DNA of 64,000 nucleotides from Leptospira sp. WS39.C2 (lineage in GTDB: Bacteria; Spirochaetota; Leptospiria; Leptospirales; Leptospiraceae). The DNA is taken from positions 372,001-436,000 of the forward strand of contig NZ_CP162142.1 of assembly GCF_040833965.1 (NCBI RefSeq), in the 5' to 3' direction. A program made the translations under genes and the position numbers. Of this stretch, positions 44,793 through 53,852 are shown piece by piece; position 1 is the first letter of the stretch; each line of letters starts with the position of its first letter. The notes under the pieces are model-generated. The model worked only from the letters and a program-made list of their open reading frames with translations, did not search any database and had not been told where the DNA came from.

Positions 44793-44950
44793 AAATTGAA
44801 ATATCCCAAATTCTTAACTACAATGCAACTCAAATTCTGAGTAAATATGTATTAGGTGATGTGATATAGAGTTTTTTCAAGATGGCTTCGAACCTGTGGT
44901 TCCAACACTTGCAAACGATAAAAAGTTGCCACATATATGTTTAGATTAAG

Positions 44951-45526
44951 CTAGCGTTTTAGAATTCCATAAAATATTACATTGACAACTTCGTTTTGAA
45001 ACTGGTGGATATTGAGAGGCACCGTAATCGATGACTTATTGTTGATGAGTTTGTCGATGGAAGCTAAAAACAAATGTACGGCCACTTCTGGCATAAAACC
45101 TTCTCTCAGTTCCCCCTTTTTTTTTGCTGCATTGAATATTCGTGTTAAAATTTTGGGAAGTTCAGTTTCTCGATATTTATTTATGTTATCTGCTATGTTT
45201 GGAAATAATTCGGAGATTTCTCGGATAAATTCATCTAACATCGTATTAGGTGAATCTTCCACAAAAGTTTTGTGCATTTTATTGAATTTTTCTACGGCAG
45301 TTAAGGATTCGTCATCTGCAATTTGATTTAGAAGTTGAGAGTTTACTTTATGTCTATGGTCTAAATAAAATTCCAATAGATCCTGTTTATTAGAATAGAA
45401 TTTATATAATGTTTTGCGGCTTATTTTTAAAGAACTCGCTATTTCTTCCATTTTGGTTTTGGAATATCCATATTTCGAGAACAGTTCTTCCGCTTTGTCT
45501 AATATTCTAATTTGAACAGGATCCAA
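44951..45526 (-). CDS. TetR family transcriptional regulator of the efflux operon
   Basis: This 191-residue protein has the TetR helix-turn-helix near its N-terminus: AEELFSKYGYSKTKMEEIAS then LKISRKTLYKFYSNKQDLLE. A helical ligand-binding domain follows. It is the last gene of tolC-RND-tetR, starting 11 bp after the RND stop. An inverted repeat in the tolC promoter (50209-50238) is its probable operator, which would give negative autoregulation of the whole operon. Confidence 0.9.
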   Translation of the reverse strand: MDPVQIRILDKAEELFSKYGYSKTKMEEIASSLKISRKTLYKFYSNKQDLLEFYLDHRHKVNSQLLNQIADDESLTAVEKFNKMHKTFVEDSPNTMLDEFIREISELFPNIADNINKYRETELPKILTRIFNAAKKKGELREGFMPEVAVHLFLASIDKLINNKSSITVPLNIHQFQNEVVNVIFYGILKR

Positions 45527-45537
45527 TTCGTACTCCT

Positions 45538-48500
45538 TTACTTGGTAACGATATTTTTCTTTGGTTCAATCCACTTACAAATGTATTGGTACACTGCAGG
45601 AATTACATATAAAGTTAAAATGGTAGAAGATATTAAACCACCAATGACAGTAACTCCCATCGTAGTTCTTTGTTTGGATGCTTCATTCAATCCGATAGCA
45701 ACTGGAAGCATACCTGCAATGAGAGCAATGGATGTCATCAGTATGGGTCTGAGCCTGGCTCTTCCCGCCTCAATGATAGCCGTTACTGTATCTACTCCAT
45801 TTTTTTGTAAGTCTTTTGCAAAATCAATGAGAAGAATTGAATTTTTTGTAGCCAATCCAAAAAGTAAGATCATCCCAATGTTTGCAAAAATATCCATCGC
45901 TTTGCCTGTTATATATAATCCCAAAAAAGCTCCCGTCATCGCAAGTGGAATGACAACAAGGATAGTGATTGGTAATATAAAACTTTCATAAAGGGAAGCA
46001 AGGACAAGGTAGATAAACACAACTCCGAGGCCAAGGGCAATACCCATATTTTTACCAGTCGATTCTAAATCTTCTGTTTGCCCGCTATAGGAGATTTTGA
46101 CACCTTCTGGTAAAGGGAGATCCTCATTCATGATACGTTGTAGTTCTTCCATGGCAAAACCTGAACCTCGTCCATTTGGATCTGTATCTGCAGAGATTTC
46201 CACAGCTCTACTTCGATTTTGTCTAAGGATCGTAGCTGGACCTGTGCTTGCAATTCCGGAACTAACATACGATAGTGGAACTAAAAATCCGTTGATATTC
46301 GGCACTTTTACTTGGTTGTAATTTTTTGCCAAATCTCTCTGTTCATCTAACATTCGCACCCTGATGTTGTATTCAAAATTATTTTCACGAAACACTGCGG
46401 CCTTGTCTCCTTCCACAATGGTTCTTAGCTCTTTACCCATTGTCTGTGGATTAACTCCTAATTTTACAATTTGTTCACCCTTTGGGATAATTTTGAATTC
46501 AGGAGCTCCATCACGAAGACTGATGTCTGGATCAGTGAGGTCTTTCATTTTTTTGATTTTTTCAAACAACTGTTTGCTGTAAGATTCCACTAACTCTGCA
46601 TTATTACCCGTGATAACAAATGAAAATGATCGTTGGCCACCACCAACTGGATCAAAATTTTTAACAATAGGTTTTGCAAAGGAATAGTCTGTTAATTTTT
46701 GACGGATGTAATCTTTAAACTGAGGTGTGTTTACTTTTCTTTCTTTGGAACTTACTAATTCAACGTAGATATCAATTTTATTTTGTTTGATATAACCGGC
46801 AGTGAGTTTGATTTCCTTTTGGGCCTTAAGGAGATCATTCACTTCTGTATTAATTTTTTTAGTAGCTTCCAAACTTGCTCCAGGAGGAAGTTCGAATGTA
46901 ATGGTAAACTGTCCTAAATCTTGAGTGGGAATGAATTCAGACTTTAACATTTTTGAAACAAAAATGCTACTCACAAAAATGAAGACAGCAAAACTAACAA
47001 CTAGTAACGGAACTTTGGTAGTAAATTTCAAAGTATCAACATACAAATTTGTTAATTTCTCTTGAAAACGATCAAACATTACGATTGGATATGATAAAAT
47101 CTTTTTGATTCGACTTGGTTGTTTTTCCGAATGATCTCCTCCAAAATATGCTGACATCATAGGTGCTATCGTCAATGCATCGTATAAAGATATTAACAAA
47201 GCAAAACAAACAGTGAATCCAAAAGGTTTTAATACCTGTCCCATAACTCCACCTATGAATCCGATAGGTCCAAATACAGCAAGGATTGCAAAGGTTGTTG
47301 CAAGTACAGCGAGTGTCACTTCCTTCGTGCCATCAAGAGCAGCTTGTTTGCTATCTTTTCCCATTTCTTTGTGTCTATGAATATTTTCACGAACAACAAT
47401 TGCATCATCGATAAGTAAACCAACAGCGAGTGACATCGCAAGTAAAGTCATCGTGTTGATTGTAAATCCAGCTAAGTACATGAGGATGAAGGAACCAAGG
47501 AGAGAGGTTGGCAAGGCAAGGCCAGTGATGATAGTTGATCGAACACTTCCCAAAAAGAATAAAACAACTATTATTGTTAAAATAATACCTATAAATATAG
47601 ATTCTTCTACATCCCAAACATTATCATTCACAACTTTAGAGGAATCGTTATAGTAATCAAATTGAACATTTGGATATTCCTTTTTTAAGGATTCAATTCG
47701 ATTTTTGACTGCATCGGCAACTTCAACAGTATTTGATCCAGATTGTTTATAAACTAACAAAAATAATGCTGGTTTCCCATTCCAATAGGCAAGGGAAGTT
47801 ACATCTTCTGAACCTGTTTTAATACGAGCAACATCTCCTACTTGTATTGGGATTTCATTGTTTAAAAAACTAATTGGCACATTTTTTATTTCTTCAAAAT
47901 TTCGATACTCGTTGATCGTTCGAAAATTGAGATCACTTCTTTCACCGCGAACCTTACCTGCAGGGATATTGGAACCGCCAGTTGTTATTTTTTGCGAAAC
48001 AGTCGACGCAGCTATGTTTCTGGAAATGAGTTTGTCTCGATCTAACTCAACCCAAATTTCTTTTTTCCGGCCACCAATGATATCAACAGAACCCACATGA
48101 TTCACTGAAATTAACCTTTGTTTTATAGTTTCAGATGCAAAATCGTAGAATTCATTGTCTGCTAAATCTGATTGTAGTGAAATACTGATGATCGGCAAAT
48201 CAGCAGGATCAAATCTACGAATCACTGGTTCTTCTACTTCCGTCGGTAACTTTTTTTTTGCAAATGCAACTTTGTCTCTGGTTTGCTGTTCCGCATAACC
48301 TATGTCAGTGTCAGATGAAAATTCTGCAATGATCACTGCAGATCCTTCATTACTAGTAGATCTGATTTTTTTCATTCCAGAAATCGTGGATAGCTCATCT
48401 TCAATCGGTTTAGAAACCAAAGTCTCTATTTCGTTAGGAGATGCACCTGGATACGTCACATTAACAGCAATCGTCGGGAAACTTACATCAGGGAAATTTT

Positions 48501-48603
48501 CGACACCTAACTTTCCAAAACTAACTAGGCCTACTATCAAAATTAATATGACAGTACAGGCTATAAAAACTGGCCTTTCGATTGATAATTTTGCTAAGTT
48601 CAT
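45538..48603 (-). CDS. RND efflux transporter (HAE1/AcrB-like)
   Basis: The 1021-residue product has the full RND architecture with 12 membrane helices and two large periplasmic loops. The proton-relay Asp pair is in AVGLLIDDAIVVRENI, and the conserved Lys is in LFGLATKNSILLIDFAK. The N-terminus MNLAKLSIERPVFIACTVIL is typical of hydrophobe/amphiphile exporters rather than metal (CusA) pumps. Its ATG overlaps the tolC stop. No periplasmic adaptor gene is present in this operon, although RND pumps normally need one to reach TolC. Confidence 0.93.
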   Translation of the reverse strand: MNLAKLSIERPVFIACTVILILIVGLVSFGKLGVENFPDVSFPTIAVNVTYPGASPNEIETLVSKPIEDELSTISGMKKIRSTSNEGSAVIIAEFSSDTDIGYAEQQTRDKVAFAKKKLPTEVEEPVIRRFDPADLPIISISLQSDLADNEFYDFASETIKQRLISVNHVGSVDIIGGRKKEIWVELDRDKLISRNIAASTVSQKITTGGSNIPAGKVRGERSDLNFRTINEYRNFEEIKNVPISFLNNEIPIQVGDVARIKTGSEDVTSLAYWNGKPALFLLVYKQSGSNTVEVADAVKNRIESLKKEYPNVQFDYYNDSSKVVNDNVWDVEESIFIGIILTIIVVLFFLGSVRSTIITGLALPTSLLGSFILMYLAGFTINTMTLLAMSLAVGLLIDDAIVVRENIHRHKEMGKDSKQAALDGTKEVTLAVLATTFAILAVFGPIGFIGGVMGQVLKPFGFTVCFALLISLYDALTIAPMMSAYFGGDHSEKQPSRIKKILSYPIVMFDRFQEKLTNLYVDTLKFTTKVPLLVVSFAVFIFVSSIFVSKMLKSEFIPTQDLGQFTITFELPPGASLEATKKINTEVNDLLKAQKEIKLTAGYIKQNKIDIYVELVSSKERKVNTPQFKDYIRQKLTDYSFAKPIVKNFDPVGGGQRSFSFVITGNNAELVESYSKQLFEKIKKMKDLTDPDISLRDGAPEFKIIPKGEQIVKLGVNPQTMGKELRTIVEGDKAAVFRENNFEYNIRVRMLDEQRDLAKNYNQVKVPNINGFLVPLSYVSSGIASTGPATILRQNRSRAVEISADTDPNGRGSGFAMEELQRIMNEDLPLPEGVKISYSGQTEDLESTGKNMGIALGLGVVFIYLVLASLYESFILPITILVVIPLAMTGAFLGLYITGKAMDIFANIGMILLFGLATKNSILLIDFAKDLQKNGVDTVTAIIEAGRARLRPILMTSIALIAGMLPVAIGLNEASKQRTTMGVTVIGGLISSTILTLYVIPAVYQYICKWIEPKKNIVTK

Positions 48604-50186
48604 TGGTTGTCCTCGCCATGCAAAATGGCAATTTGTTCTGGGTTGATTGCGTATTTTTCAAAAAATGTACCTTTTGAAATCTCATATTGAATGATAGCAA
48701 TGTTGTAAGAGATGAGAGATTGCGAATGATTGGATTGAGACCGAACATAGGCATCCATTGCGTTTTTTAAGACAACGGATGTTCCTCGGCCGTTTTTAAA
48801 TGCAGAGAGGGCTTTATCATAAAAAAGTTTACTTTCTATTTTGTTTTTTTTGGATTCTAAAAAGAGTTCATAACTTACTTTTATGTTTTCTCTTTTCGAT
48901 AACAGATCTGCTCTCACACTGTTTTGAATTTCGATCCATTCAAGTTGCGATTGTTGTTTATTGGATTCAGCTTTTTTATATTCCGCTTCCGCTGCTTCAT
49001 TGCCGATTGGATAATCTATCTTAAACTCAGCCGTGTTTTGGTTGAATCTACCACCCAAAATTCCATAAAAGTCTTGTGGGAATTGTTGGTCATAATTTTT
49101 GAAATTATAAGTTCCTCCAATTGTAAAATTTGGCAACAAACCATTTTCTGCTGACTTTAGATTATCTTCTGAGTTTCGTAGTATCAATAAAGAAGCACGA
49201 ACATCATATCTCTTTTCTAATGCTTCTTTGAGTTCCATTTCATAATTATTTGGAACAATCACTTCTTCTTCATTCAAAATGGGAATAAATGAGAAGTTTT
49301 CTTCTGGCTCTTTACCAAGAGACGTAAGGAGTTCTCTTCTTGTTTTGTTTCTTTCGAGCTCCGAATTTTTAACAGCACTCGTAGCGGAAAGGACAATCGA
49401 ATTCCATTGGTGGATGTCTCCTGTTGTATCAAATCCAAAGTTTGCTTTTTTTGTATAAATATCTCTTATTAGTTTTGCATTTTTTAATAGAGAAGTATTT
49501 GTTTCAAGATTCTCCTCGGCCAAACTTAAATTCCAAAATTCGATCAGAGAATTGACCAAACTTTTTGAAAGTGAATCCAAAGTATTTAACCTTTGAATCG
49601 ATGACGATCTCCTAGCGGTTGCTAACTTTAATCGATCTTGGTAACCAAAAAAGTTTTTTAAGAGATCTTGGCTAATGTTGATTCCAACAGTTGCGAAATG
49701 ATAGGAAGGTTGTGCAAATCCTGAAAATCCTGAAATTGTTGAATTTCCTGTTTTGCCAGCATTGGTTTCGTATCGATTGTCTATGATAGATACACCAAAA
49801 CTTGTCCCTGTGCTGAATTTTTTGTTAACTCCCGCCTGTACAGTGTTATCCGTTACTCTAGTTCCTTGGATGATATATTGAGGTAGGTCAAAATTGGTAG
49901 TATTCTTTGCCAAACCTTTTGCTTCGAGATTCCATGCATAGTTCCCGTTTGTTTTTTCCCAATCGTAGTTACTCGTTTTTAACTGCAATTTGAGAGTTTG
50001 GGCTTTTACTTGGTTTTCCCAAGACATACGAAGGATATCTTCCATGCGCATACGATTATGTGTTTTCTCGGATTCCGCAAAAACTGTCCCGAATCCCAAA
50101 CTGAATAGAATGGCAAAGAGGATCCCAAGAATGATTGCAAAATTGGGCTTGCGTTTGATTTGATTTGATTTTTTTAATGGAAACAT
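48600..50186 (-). CDS. TolC-family outer-membrane efflux protein
   Basis: From MFPLKKSNQIKRKPNFAIIL the product has 528 residues with a signal peptide. The start has an AAGGA site 8-9 bp upstream, whereas the longer frame would begin inside the promoter. Two repeats of the TolC helical-barrel domain follow (for example SKSLVNSLIEFWNLSLAEEN and AFKNGRGTSVVLKNAMDAYV), with strands YRYETN-like segments between. It forms the outer-membrane exit duct for the RND pump, with which it is translationally coupled (ATGA). Confidence 0.88.
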   Translation of the reverse strand: MFPLKKSNQIKRKPNFAIILGILFAILFSLGFGTVFAESEKTHNRMRMEDILRMSWENQVKAQTLKLQLKTSNYDWEKTNGNYAWNLEAKGLAKNTTNFDLPQYIIQGTRVTDNTVQAGVNKKFSTGTSFGVSIIDNRYETNAGKTGNSTISGFSGFAQPSYHFATVGINISQDLLKNFFGYQDRLKLATARRSSSIQRLNTLDSLSKSLVNSLIEFWNLSLAEENLETNTSLLKNAKLIRDIYTKKANFGFDTTGDIHQWNSIVLSATSAVKNSELERNKTRRELLTSLGKEPEENFSFIPILNEEEVIVPNNYEMELKEALEKRYDVRASLLILRNSEDNLKSAENGLLPNFTIGGTYNFKNYDQQFPQDFYGILGGRFNQNTAEFKIDYPIGNEAAEAEYKKAESNKQQSQLEWIEIQNSVRADLLSKRENIKVSYELFLESKKNKIESKLFYDKALSAFKNGRGTSVVLKNAMDAYVRSQSNHSQSLISYNIAIIQYEISKGTFFEKYAINPEQIAILHGEDNQ

Positions 50187-50208
50187 AATTTGTATCCTTT
50201 GTTTCTTT

Positions 50209-50243
50209 AGGAAACAAATAATGTGTATAATGTTTCCTGTCAA
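50209..50243 (-). promoter_or_regulatory. Promoter and TetR-type operator of the tolC-RND-tetR operon
   Basis: On the minus strand TTGACA (50243-50238) is a perfect -35 element, and TATTTG (50220-50215) lies 17 bp on as a -10. The inverted repeat AGGAAACA-N14-TGTTTCCT (50209-50238) spans the space between them, so a bound TetR dimer would block polymerase. The tolC start at 50186 is about 30 bp downstream. Elements are seen; regulation is inferred. Confidence 0.7.
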
Positions 50244-50373
50244 TCGATAAAAATCCCTCTTGGCTCGGGTAAAATTTTAGGAAATGTACTCAATTTGAGC
50301 CTAAAATGGTTCAGGATTATGGGATTTGGTTCTATGTTTTGGAGAAAATGGGTCGCAGATAAATCCAAACCCC

Positions 50374-50427
50374 GCGCCCCGGATCGACCGAGCGCCCTCG
50401 TCGAGGGAGAGCCGGAAATGTGCGCCC
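50374..50427 (+). repeat. Dispersed structured repeat, 54-bp form
   Basis: Same ends as the 70-bp form but with the alternative core, here a perfect hairpin CCCTC-GTC-GAGGG. It differs from the copy at 28386 at two positions. It lies 60 bp beyond the cyclase stop codon on the minus strand. Confidence 0.88.
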
Positions 50428-50487
50428 AAAAAATAGATTAGAATAGAGTAGTTGAGTGATTCTTTAACAAAGTCACACCGATATATC

Positions 50488-51828
50488 TTACACTTGTTTT
50501 AGTTTAGAATAAGTTTTGTAAAATTCATCATTGGGCAACTTACCTTCGCCATGTAAGGAATATTGAGATTTAATTCCCGTTACAAAGTACATTTCTATCA
50601 TTCCTTTGCTTTTGGCAGCGATTTTGCCTCTAGACTCACATTCAAAAAAATCTTTAATCATTTCATAAGTTGCACTTGAAATATTAATTTTACCACTTTC
50701 TCCTGAAGATTCCATTCTACTTGCAATATTCACAGTGTCACCAAACACATCGTATACGAATTTCATTTCACCTATGACCGCGGCAACTAAAGGTCCGGTA
50801 TTAATACCTAATCTTAAATCCCAATAAGGAAGGTTTTGTTTTTCTTTCGATAACTTTAAATCTTTCATGAATGATTGAATTTCTAATGCAGCAAGTACAG
50901 TATCTATAGGATGTGTGTTGTTAACTTTTGGAATTCCAGAACATATCATATAAGAATCTCCAATCGTTTTGATTTTTTCTAAATTATGTTTTTTCGTAAC
51001 CGAATCGAAATACGAAAAACAAAAATCTAGTTCTTTGACAAGACTAGAAGCTTCCATACTTTCTGCGATTTCCGTGAATCCGACAAAATCGGTGAACATA
51101 ACAGAAACTGAATTGTAACTCTTTGGTTCTGCACTACCGTTTGCTTTTAATTCCTCTGCTACTTCTTTTGGTAGTACGTTTAGTAGAAGTTTATCTGACT
51201 TTGCCATTTCCTCATTAATTTTTCTCTTATCTCTTCGACTTCCAATTAGCAACCGGCGAATCTTATAATTCTTTGCTTCAATATCCTTGGACATTAGGAA
51301 AAGATAATAAAAATACAGTATGAGCATTAAAGAAGTGACCAAAGGAGGTGTTACGTTCTGGAGAAATTCTGATCGACCATTGATGAAAAGAAAAAGTGGG
51401 TAGGTGATGGCAGCAATTAAACCGTAATAAAAAATATAAATTCTAGAAACAGTCCCTATCAATAAAAAGGATCCAGCTAATAAAGGACTTAATGCAACAA
51501 AAAAGTAATCTTTAGAAATCGAACCAAAAAATGCAGTCCACAAACTAAAAGGGACACCATAAAATATGAAAATATATTTTATCCATTTTGAAAGATTCCA
51601 TTTACCAGAAACTAACATATAATTTGGAAAAAACATACTCAGATTTTGATAAATAAAGAAAAACAAAATATAATAATAATCTAATGCAGATGTTCCTTTC
51701 TCATCAATTCCTTTGATAATCAGAAAAAAAGTCGAAATCGCCAAGATTCCCGAAGACCAATAGATGGTAGCCTTCAATTTCAATGTTTTAGTTAAATTTG
51801 AATTTCCATTTTTTGTTTGCGTCGCCAT
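50488..51828 (-). CDS. Class III adenylate/guanylate cyclase with 6-TM sensor
   Basis: The 446-residue product has six N-terminal membrane helices (about residues 15-195). A short linker leads to a class III cyclase domain (about 235-430) with metal-binding Asp in SVMFTDFVGFTEIAES and KTIGDSYMICSG. The region VYDVFGDTVNIASRMESSGE carries an Asp typical of ATP specificity. It should make cAMP at the inner membrane. A cNMP-domain phospholipase encoded at 38396 is one possible target. Dispersed repeat and possible cassette DNA flank it. Confidence 0.9.
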   Translation of the reverse strand: MATQTKNGNSNLTKTLKLKATIYWSSGILAISTFFLIIKGIDEKGTSALDYYYILFFFIYQNLSMFFPNYMLVSGKWNLSKWIKYIFIFYGVPFSLWTAFFGSISKDYFFVALSPLLAGSFLLIGTVSRIYIFYYGLIAAITYPLFLFINGRSEFLQNVTPPLVTSLMLILYFYYLFLMSKDIEAKNYKIRRLLIGSRRDKRKINEEMAKSDKLLLNVLPKEVAEELKANGSAEPKSYNSVSVMFTDFVGFTEIAESMEASSLVKELDFCFSYFDSVTKKHNLEKIKTIGDSYMICSGIPKVNNTHPIDTVLAALEIQSFMKDLKLSKEKQNLPYWDLRLGINTGPLVAAVIGEMKFVYDVFGDTVNIASRMESSGESGKINISSATYEMIKDFFECESRGKIAAKSKGMIEMYFVTGIKSQYSLHGEGKLPNDEFYKTYSKLKQV

Positions 51829-52227
51829 TTTTTATCCAAAAGTTAAAGAATCTATTTTAGTTAACACCGTTTAAAAAAAATATTAGTAAATTTCGAATTC
51901 CGTTTAATTGAAGTTATCGAGTATTTTTTTCTTGAAAAAACTTGCCAATAAAATTTTATTTTCGCATAGCCTGGAACAGATTAAAATCCTCAGGTACATA
52001 ACAAGAGCTAACTAAAAAAATATTTTCCGTAAACTCTAATTTGTTTCTAAAAGTATTTTTTTGATGAATTCACCTGCTGTTTTTTTTGGAGTCGATTTCT
52101 CAGTTGATGAGAAACGATTCCCTAACTATCATATTCTCTTAAAGTAAATCTTTTATAATTGATATAAGTTGACTTACGTTTAAAACTTCAATTTAGTTGT
52201 TTGTTTCAATTAAAATGAGTTAGAAAC
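51829..52227. other. AT-rich gap before the cassette-like region
   Basis: About 400 bp with no gene. TTGACT near 52169 could be a -35 but has no convincing -10. No integrase gene or attI can be recognised here. Confidence 0.35.
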
Positions 52228-52261
52228 ATAACGTTTACTGGTTCGTTATACGAAATTTTGC
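52228..52261 (+). other. Integron core-site-like sequence before the first cassette gene
   Basis: ATAACG and CGTTAT form an inverted pair 10 bp apart. CGTTATACGAAATTTTGC (52244-52261) matches the 3' end of the attC-like site at 53055 (CGTTATGCGAAATTC) almost exactly. It precedes the lipoprotein gene by 16 bp, where the upstream boundary of a gene cassette should be. Confidence 0.5.
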
Positions 52262-52277
52262 AAATCTCAAATCCAAA

Positions 52278-52886
52278 ATGAATAGAAACCTCATAATCAT
52301 TTACCTAATAAGTCTCTCAAGTTGTCATTTTACTTCTCATACTTTTAAAAAAATAAATACAAATTACTTGAAGAAAATTGATAAAAAGTATAATGAATAC
52401 GTTATACACTTAGATCAAAAATCAAATTGGAAAAACAAAGAAGTTAATGGGAAATTTTATTTTGGAGTTATTGTATCTTTAAAAAACTGTAATATCGAAA
52501 ATAAACGAATAGCAAAATACGTGGGTTTTTCTAAATTCCTAAATAGATCTTCAGAATCACTACAAATTCTTTCTGATAATTATAAAGGGAATAAACCCAT
52601 GCGAATCGATCTGCATCTAATTTTAGATGATGAAGAGAACGTTGAACACGATTTTAGTAATTCGGATATTTTATCCAAAAATTCTGCTTCAATAAGCAAT
52701 TTGAGGAAGTTACATAACTACAATCTATATCATTATTCTATTACCAATCCAATTATCAATTTTGAATTCATAGAAACTGTTGAAAATACTGCACCAACTT
52801 TGACCAATAAAGAGATTGAAGATAATTTCAATTTCGGAAAATTGCTCGGAAATGAACTTTGTCAGGCTTTACGTAACATTAATTAA
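52278..52886 (+). CDS. Hypothetical lipoprotein in a cassette-like unit
   Basis: The 202-residue product has a lipoprotein signal (MNRNLIIIYLISLSSC) and a Lys/Asn-rich body without a recognisable domain. Its base composition is more AT-rich than the flanking core genes, which suggests a foreign origin. It begins 16 bp after a core-site-like sequence and ends 11 bp before an attC-like dyad, the tight gene-to-attC spacing of integron cassettes. There is no obvious ribosome site, as for many cassette genes. Function unknown. Confidence 0.6.
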   Translation: MNRNLIIIYLISLSSCHFTSHTFKKINTNYLKKIDKKYNEYVIHLDQKSNWKNKEVNGKFYFGVIVSLKNCNIENKRIAKYVGFSKFLNRSSESLQILSDNYKGNKPMRIDLHLILDDEENVEHDFSNSDILSKNSASISNLRKLHNYNLYHYSITNPIINFEFIETVENTAPTLTNKEIEDNFNFGKLLGNELCQALRNIN

Positions 52887-52897
52887 TGCAAAACTGC

Positions 52898-53062
52898 GTA
52901 TAACGGTGTCTTATCGCTACGCTTCAGGACTTGAGCCCTCGCTCGGTCTCCAATAGATAGGCTTCTTGTGCACTCCTCTTGCTAACGCATGCGCCGAGCC
53001 AGTCGAACTTCCCGTCCTAGGACTCGGAGCCAGTCTGCGTCGGTTAGTTTAGTTCGTTATGC
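52898..53062 (+). other. attC-like integron recombination site 1
   Basis: The 165-bp dyad opens GTATAACG and closes CGTTATGC (7 of 8 complementary). Inner arms include GCTCGG pairing with CCGAGC. The left arm CGCTACGC and the right arm GCGTCGG are weaker partners. It follows the preceding stop codon by 11 bp. Ends, spacing and imperfect symmetry fit an attC site; the length is slightly above the usual range. Confidence 0.6.
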
Positions 53063-53321
53063 GAAATTCAAAAATTCATTACACCAGAAAGTGATTTTGC
53101 GGACTTAGAGACTGGACAGACTGTTCTAGCTTTTGCCTCTTATGATGTAGCAAAGTATAATGAAATTTAGATTGCAAAATCAGAATTCAAACCGTTCGAG
53201 ATATAAACCGTTTTTTAATAGAACTGTACAATTCGGTTGAAAAATAAAATAAAGCTCAACTTTGTTTTACAACTTTAAAATAGTAGAGAAAAGATAATTA
53301 AATAAAATTTAGGAGTAAGTA
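53063..53321. other. Cassette interior with a short gene remnant
   Basis: A 30-odd-codon frame (FITPESDFADLETGQTVLAF, ending at 53170) has no start of its own. It could be a fragment of a lost cassette gene. The rest is AT-rich leader of the DUF1801 gene. Confidence 0.3.
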
Positions 53322-53672
53322 TTGAAAAAATCAAATGATGAAAAAGTTCAGTATTTTCTAGATGAAATCAAAATCAAAAATGAAGGTCAATTTAAAATCC
53401 TTCAGAAATTACGTGAATTAGTTTTTAAAGCTTATCCAAAAACCATTGAAAGGATTATGTATGGTGGAATCATGTTCTCATTGGTTGAGGATTTTGGAGG
53501 CATTTTTTTAAGCAAAAATCATATTTCTTTTGAGTTTGGAAAAGGATTTTTAATGAAAGACCCAAAAAAACTACTGGAAGGAACTGGAAAATTTCGCCGT
53601 CATCTTAAAATTAAATCTATAGAAGATATCAAAAACAAGGATGTCGATTTCTTTATAAAACAAATAGAGTAA
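53322..53672 (+). CDS. DUF1801 (YdhG-like) protein in a cassette-like unit
   Basis: This 116-residue cytoplasmic protein starts at TTG with a strong AGGAG site 7 bp upstream. It matches DUF1801 in LRELVFKAYPKTIERIMYGG, GIFLSKNHISFEFGKG and GKFRRHLKIKSIEDI. Proteins of this family are small, frequently found on mobile DNA and in integron arrays, and have no defined activity. It lies between two attC-like sites, in the same direction as the preceding cassette gene. Confidence 0.78.
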   Translation: MKKSNDEKVQYFLDEIKIKNEGQFKILQKLRELVFKAYPKTIERIMYGGIMFSLVEDFGGIFLSKNHISFEFGKGFLMKDPKKLLEGTGKFRRHLKIKSIEDIKNKDVDFFIKQIE

Positions 53673-53753
53673 TTAATGTCCCGATAGATAAGTTGGATTC
53701 AATATTGATTAAAAACAAACATATTGAATAAAATGTAATTAAGTTTTTGAACT

Positions 53754-53850
53754 GCATATAACAGCGTATAAAAGTCTTTTCTGATTTCGGTCGTATCGAT
53801 ACGCTTCGCTACTTAAGCGACCGAAACGACCATTAATAGCAATAAGGCGA
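53754..53850 (+). other. attC-like integron recombination site 2, decayed right end
   Basis: It opens GCATATAACAGCG, matching the start of site 1, and has a perfect inner stem TTTCGGTCG/CGACCGAAA. The right core reads ATAAGGC instead of GTTATGC, but GCGAAATT beyond it is conserved with the other sites. The site abuts the stop codon of the mreB fragment. Confidence 0.5.
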
Positions 53851-53852
53851 AA

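Noticed and set aside
50187..50243. Longer start for the TolC-family gene
   Set aside because: It would place the start codon inside the -35 element and operator; ATG 50186 has the ribosome site and signal peptide.
53322..53672. DUF1801 gene as an antitoxin or defence protein
   Set aside because: The family is recognised but carries no evidence for such a role; only its cassette-like setting is unusual.
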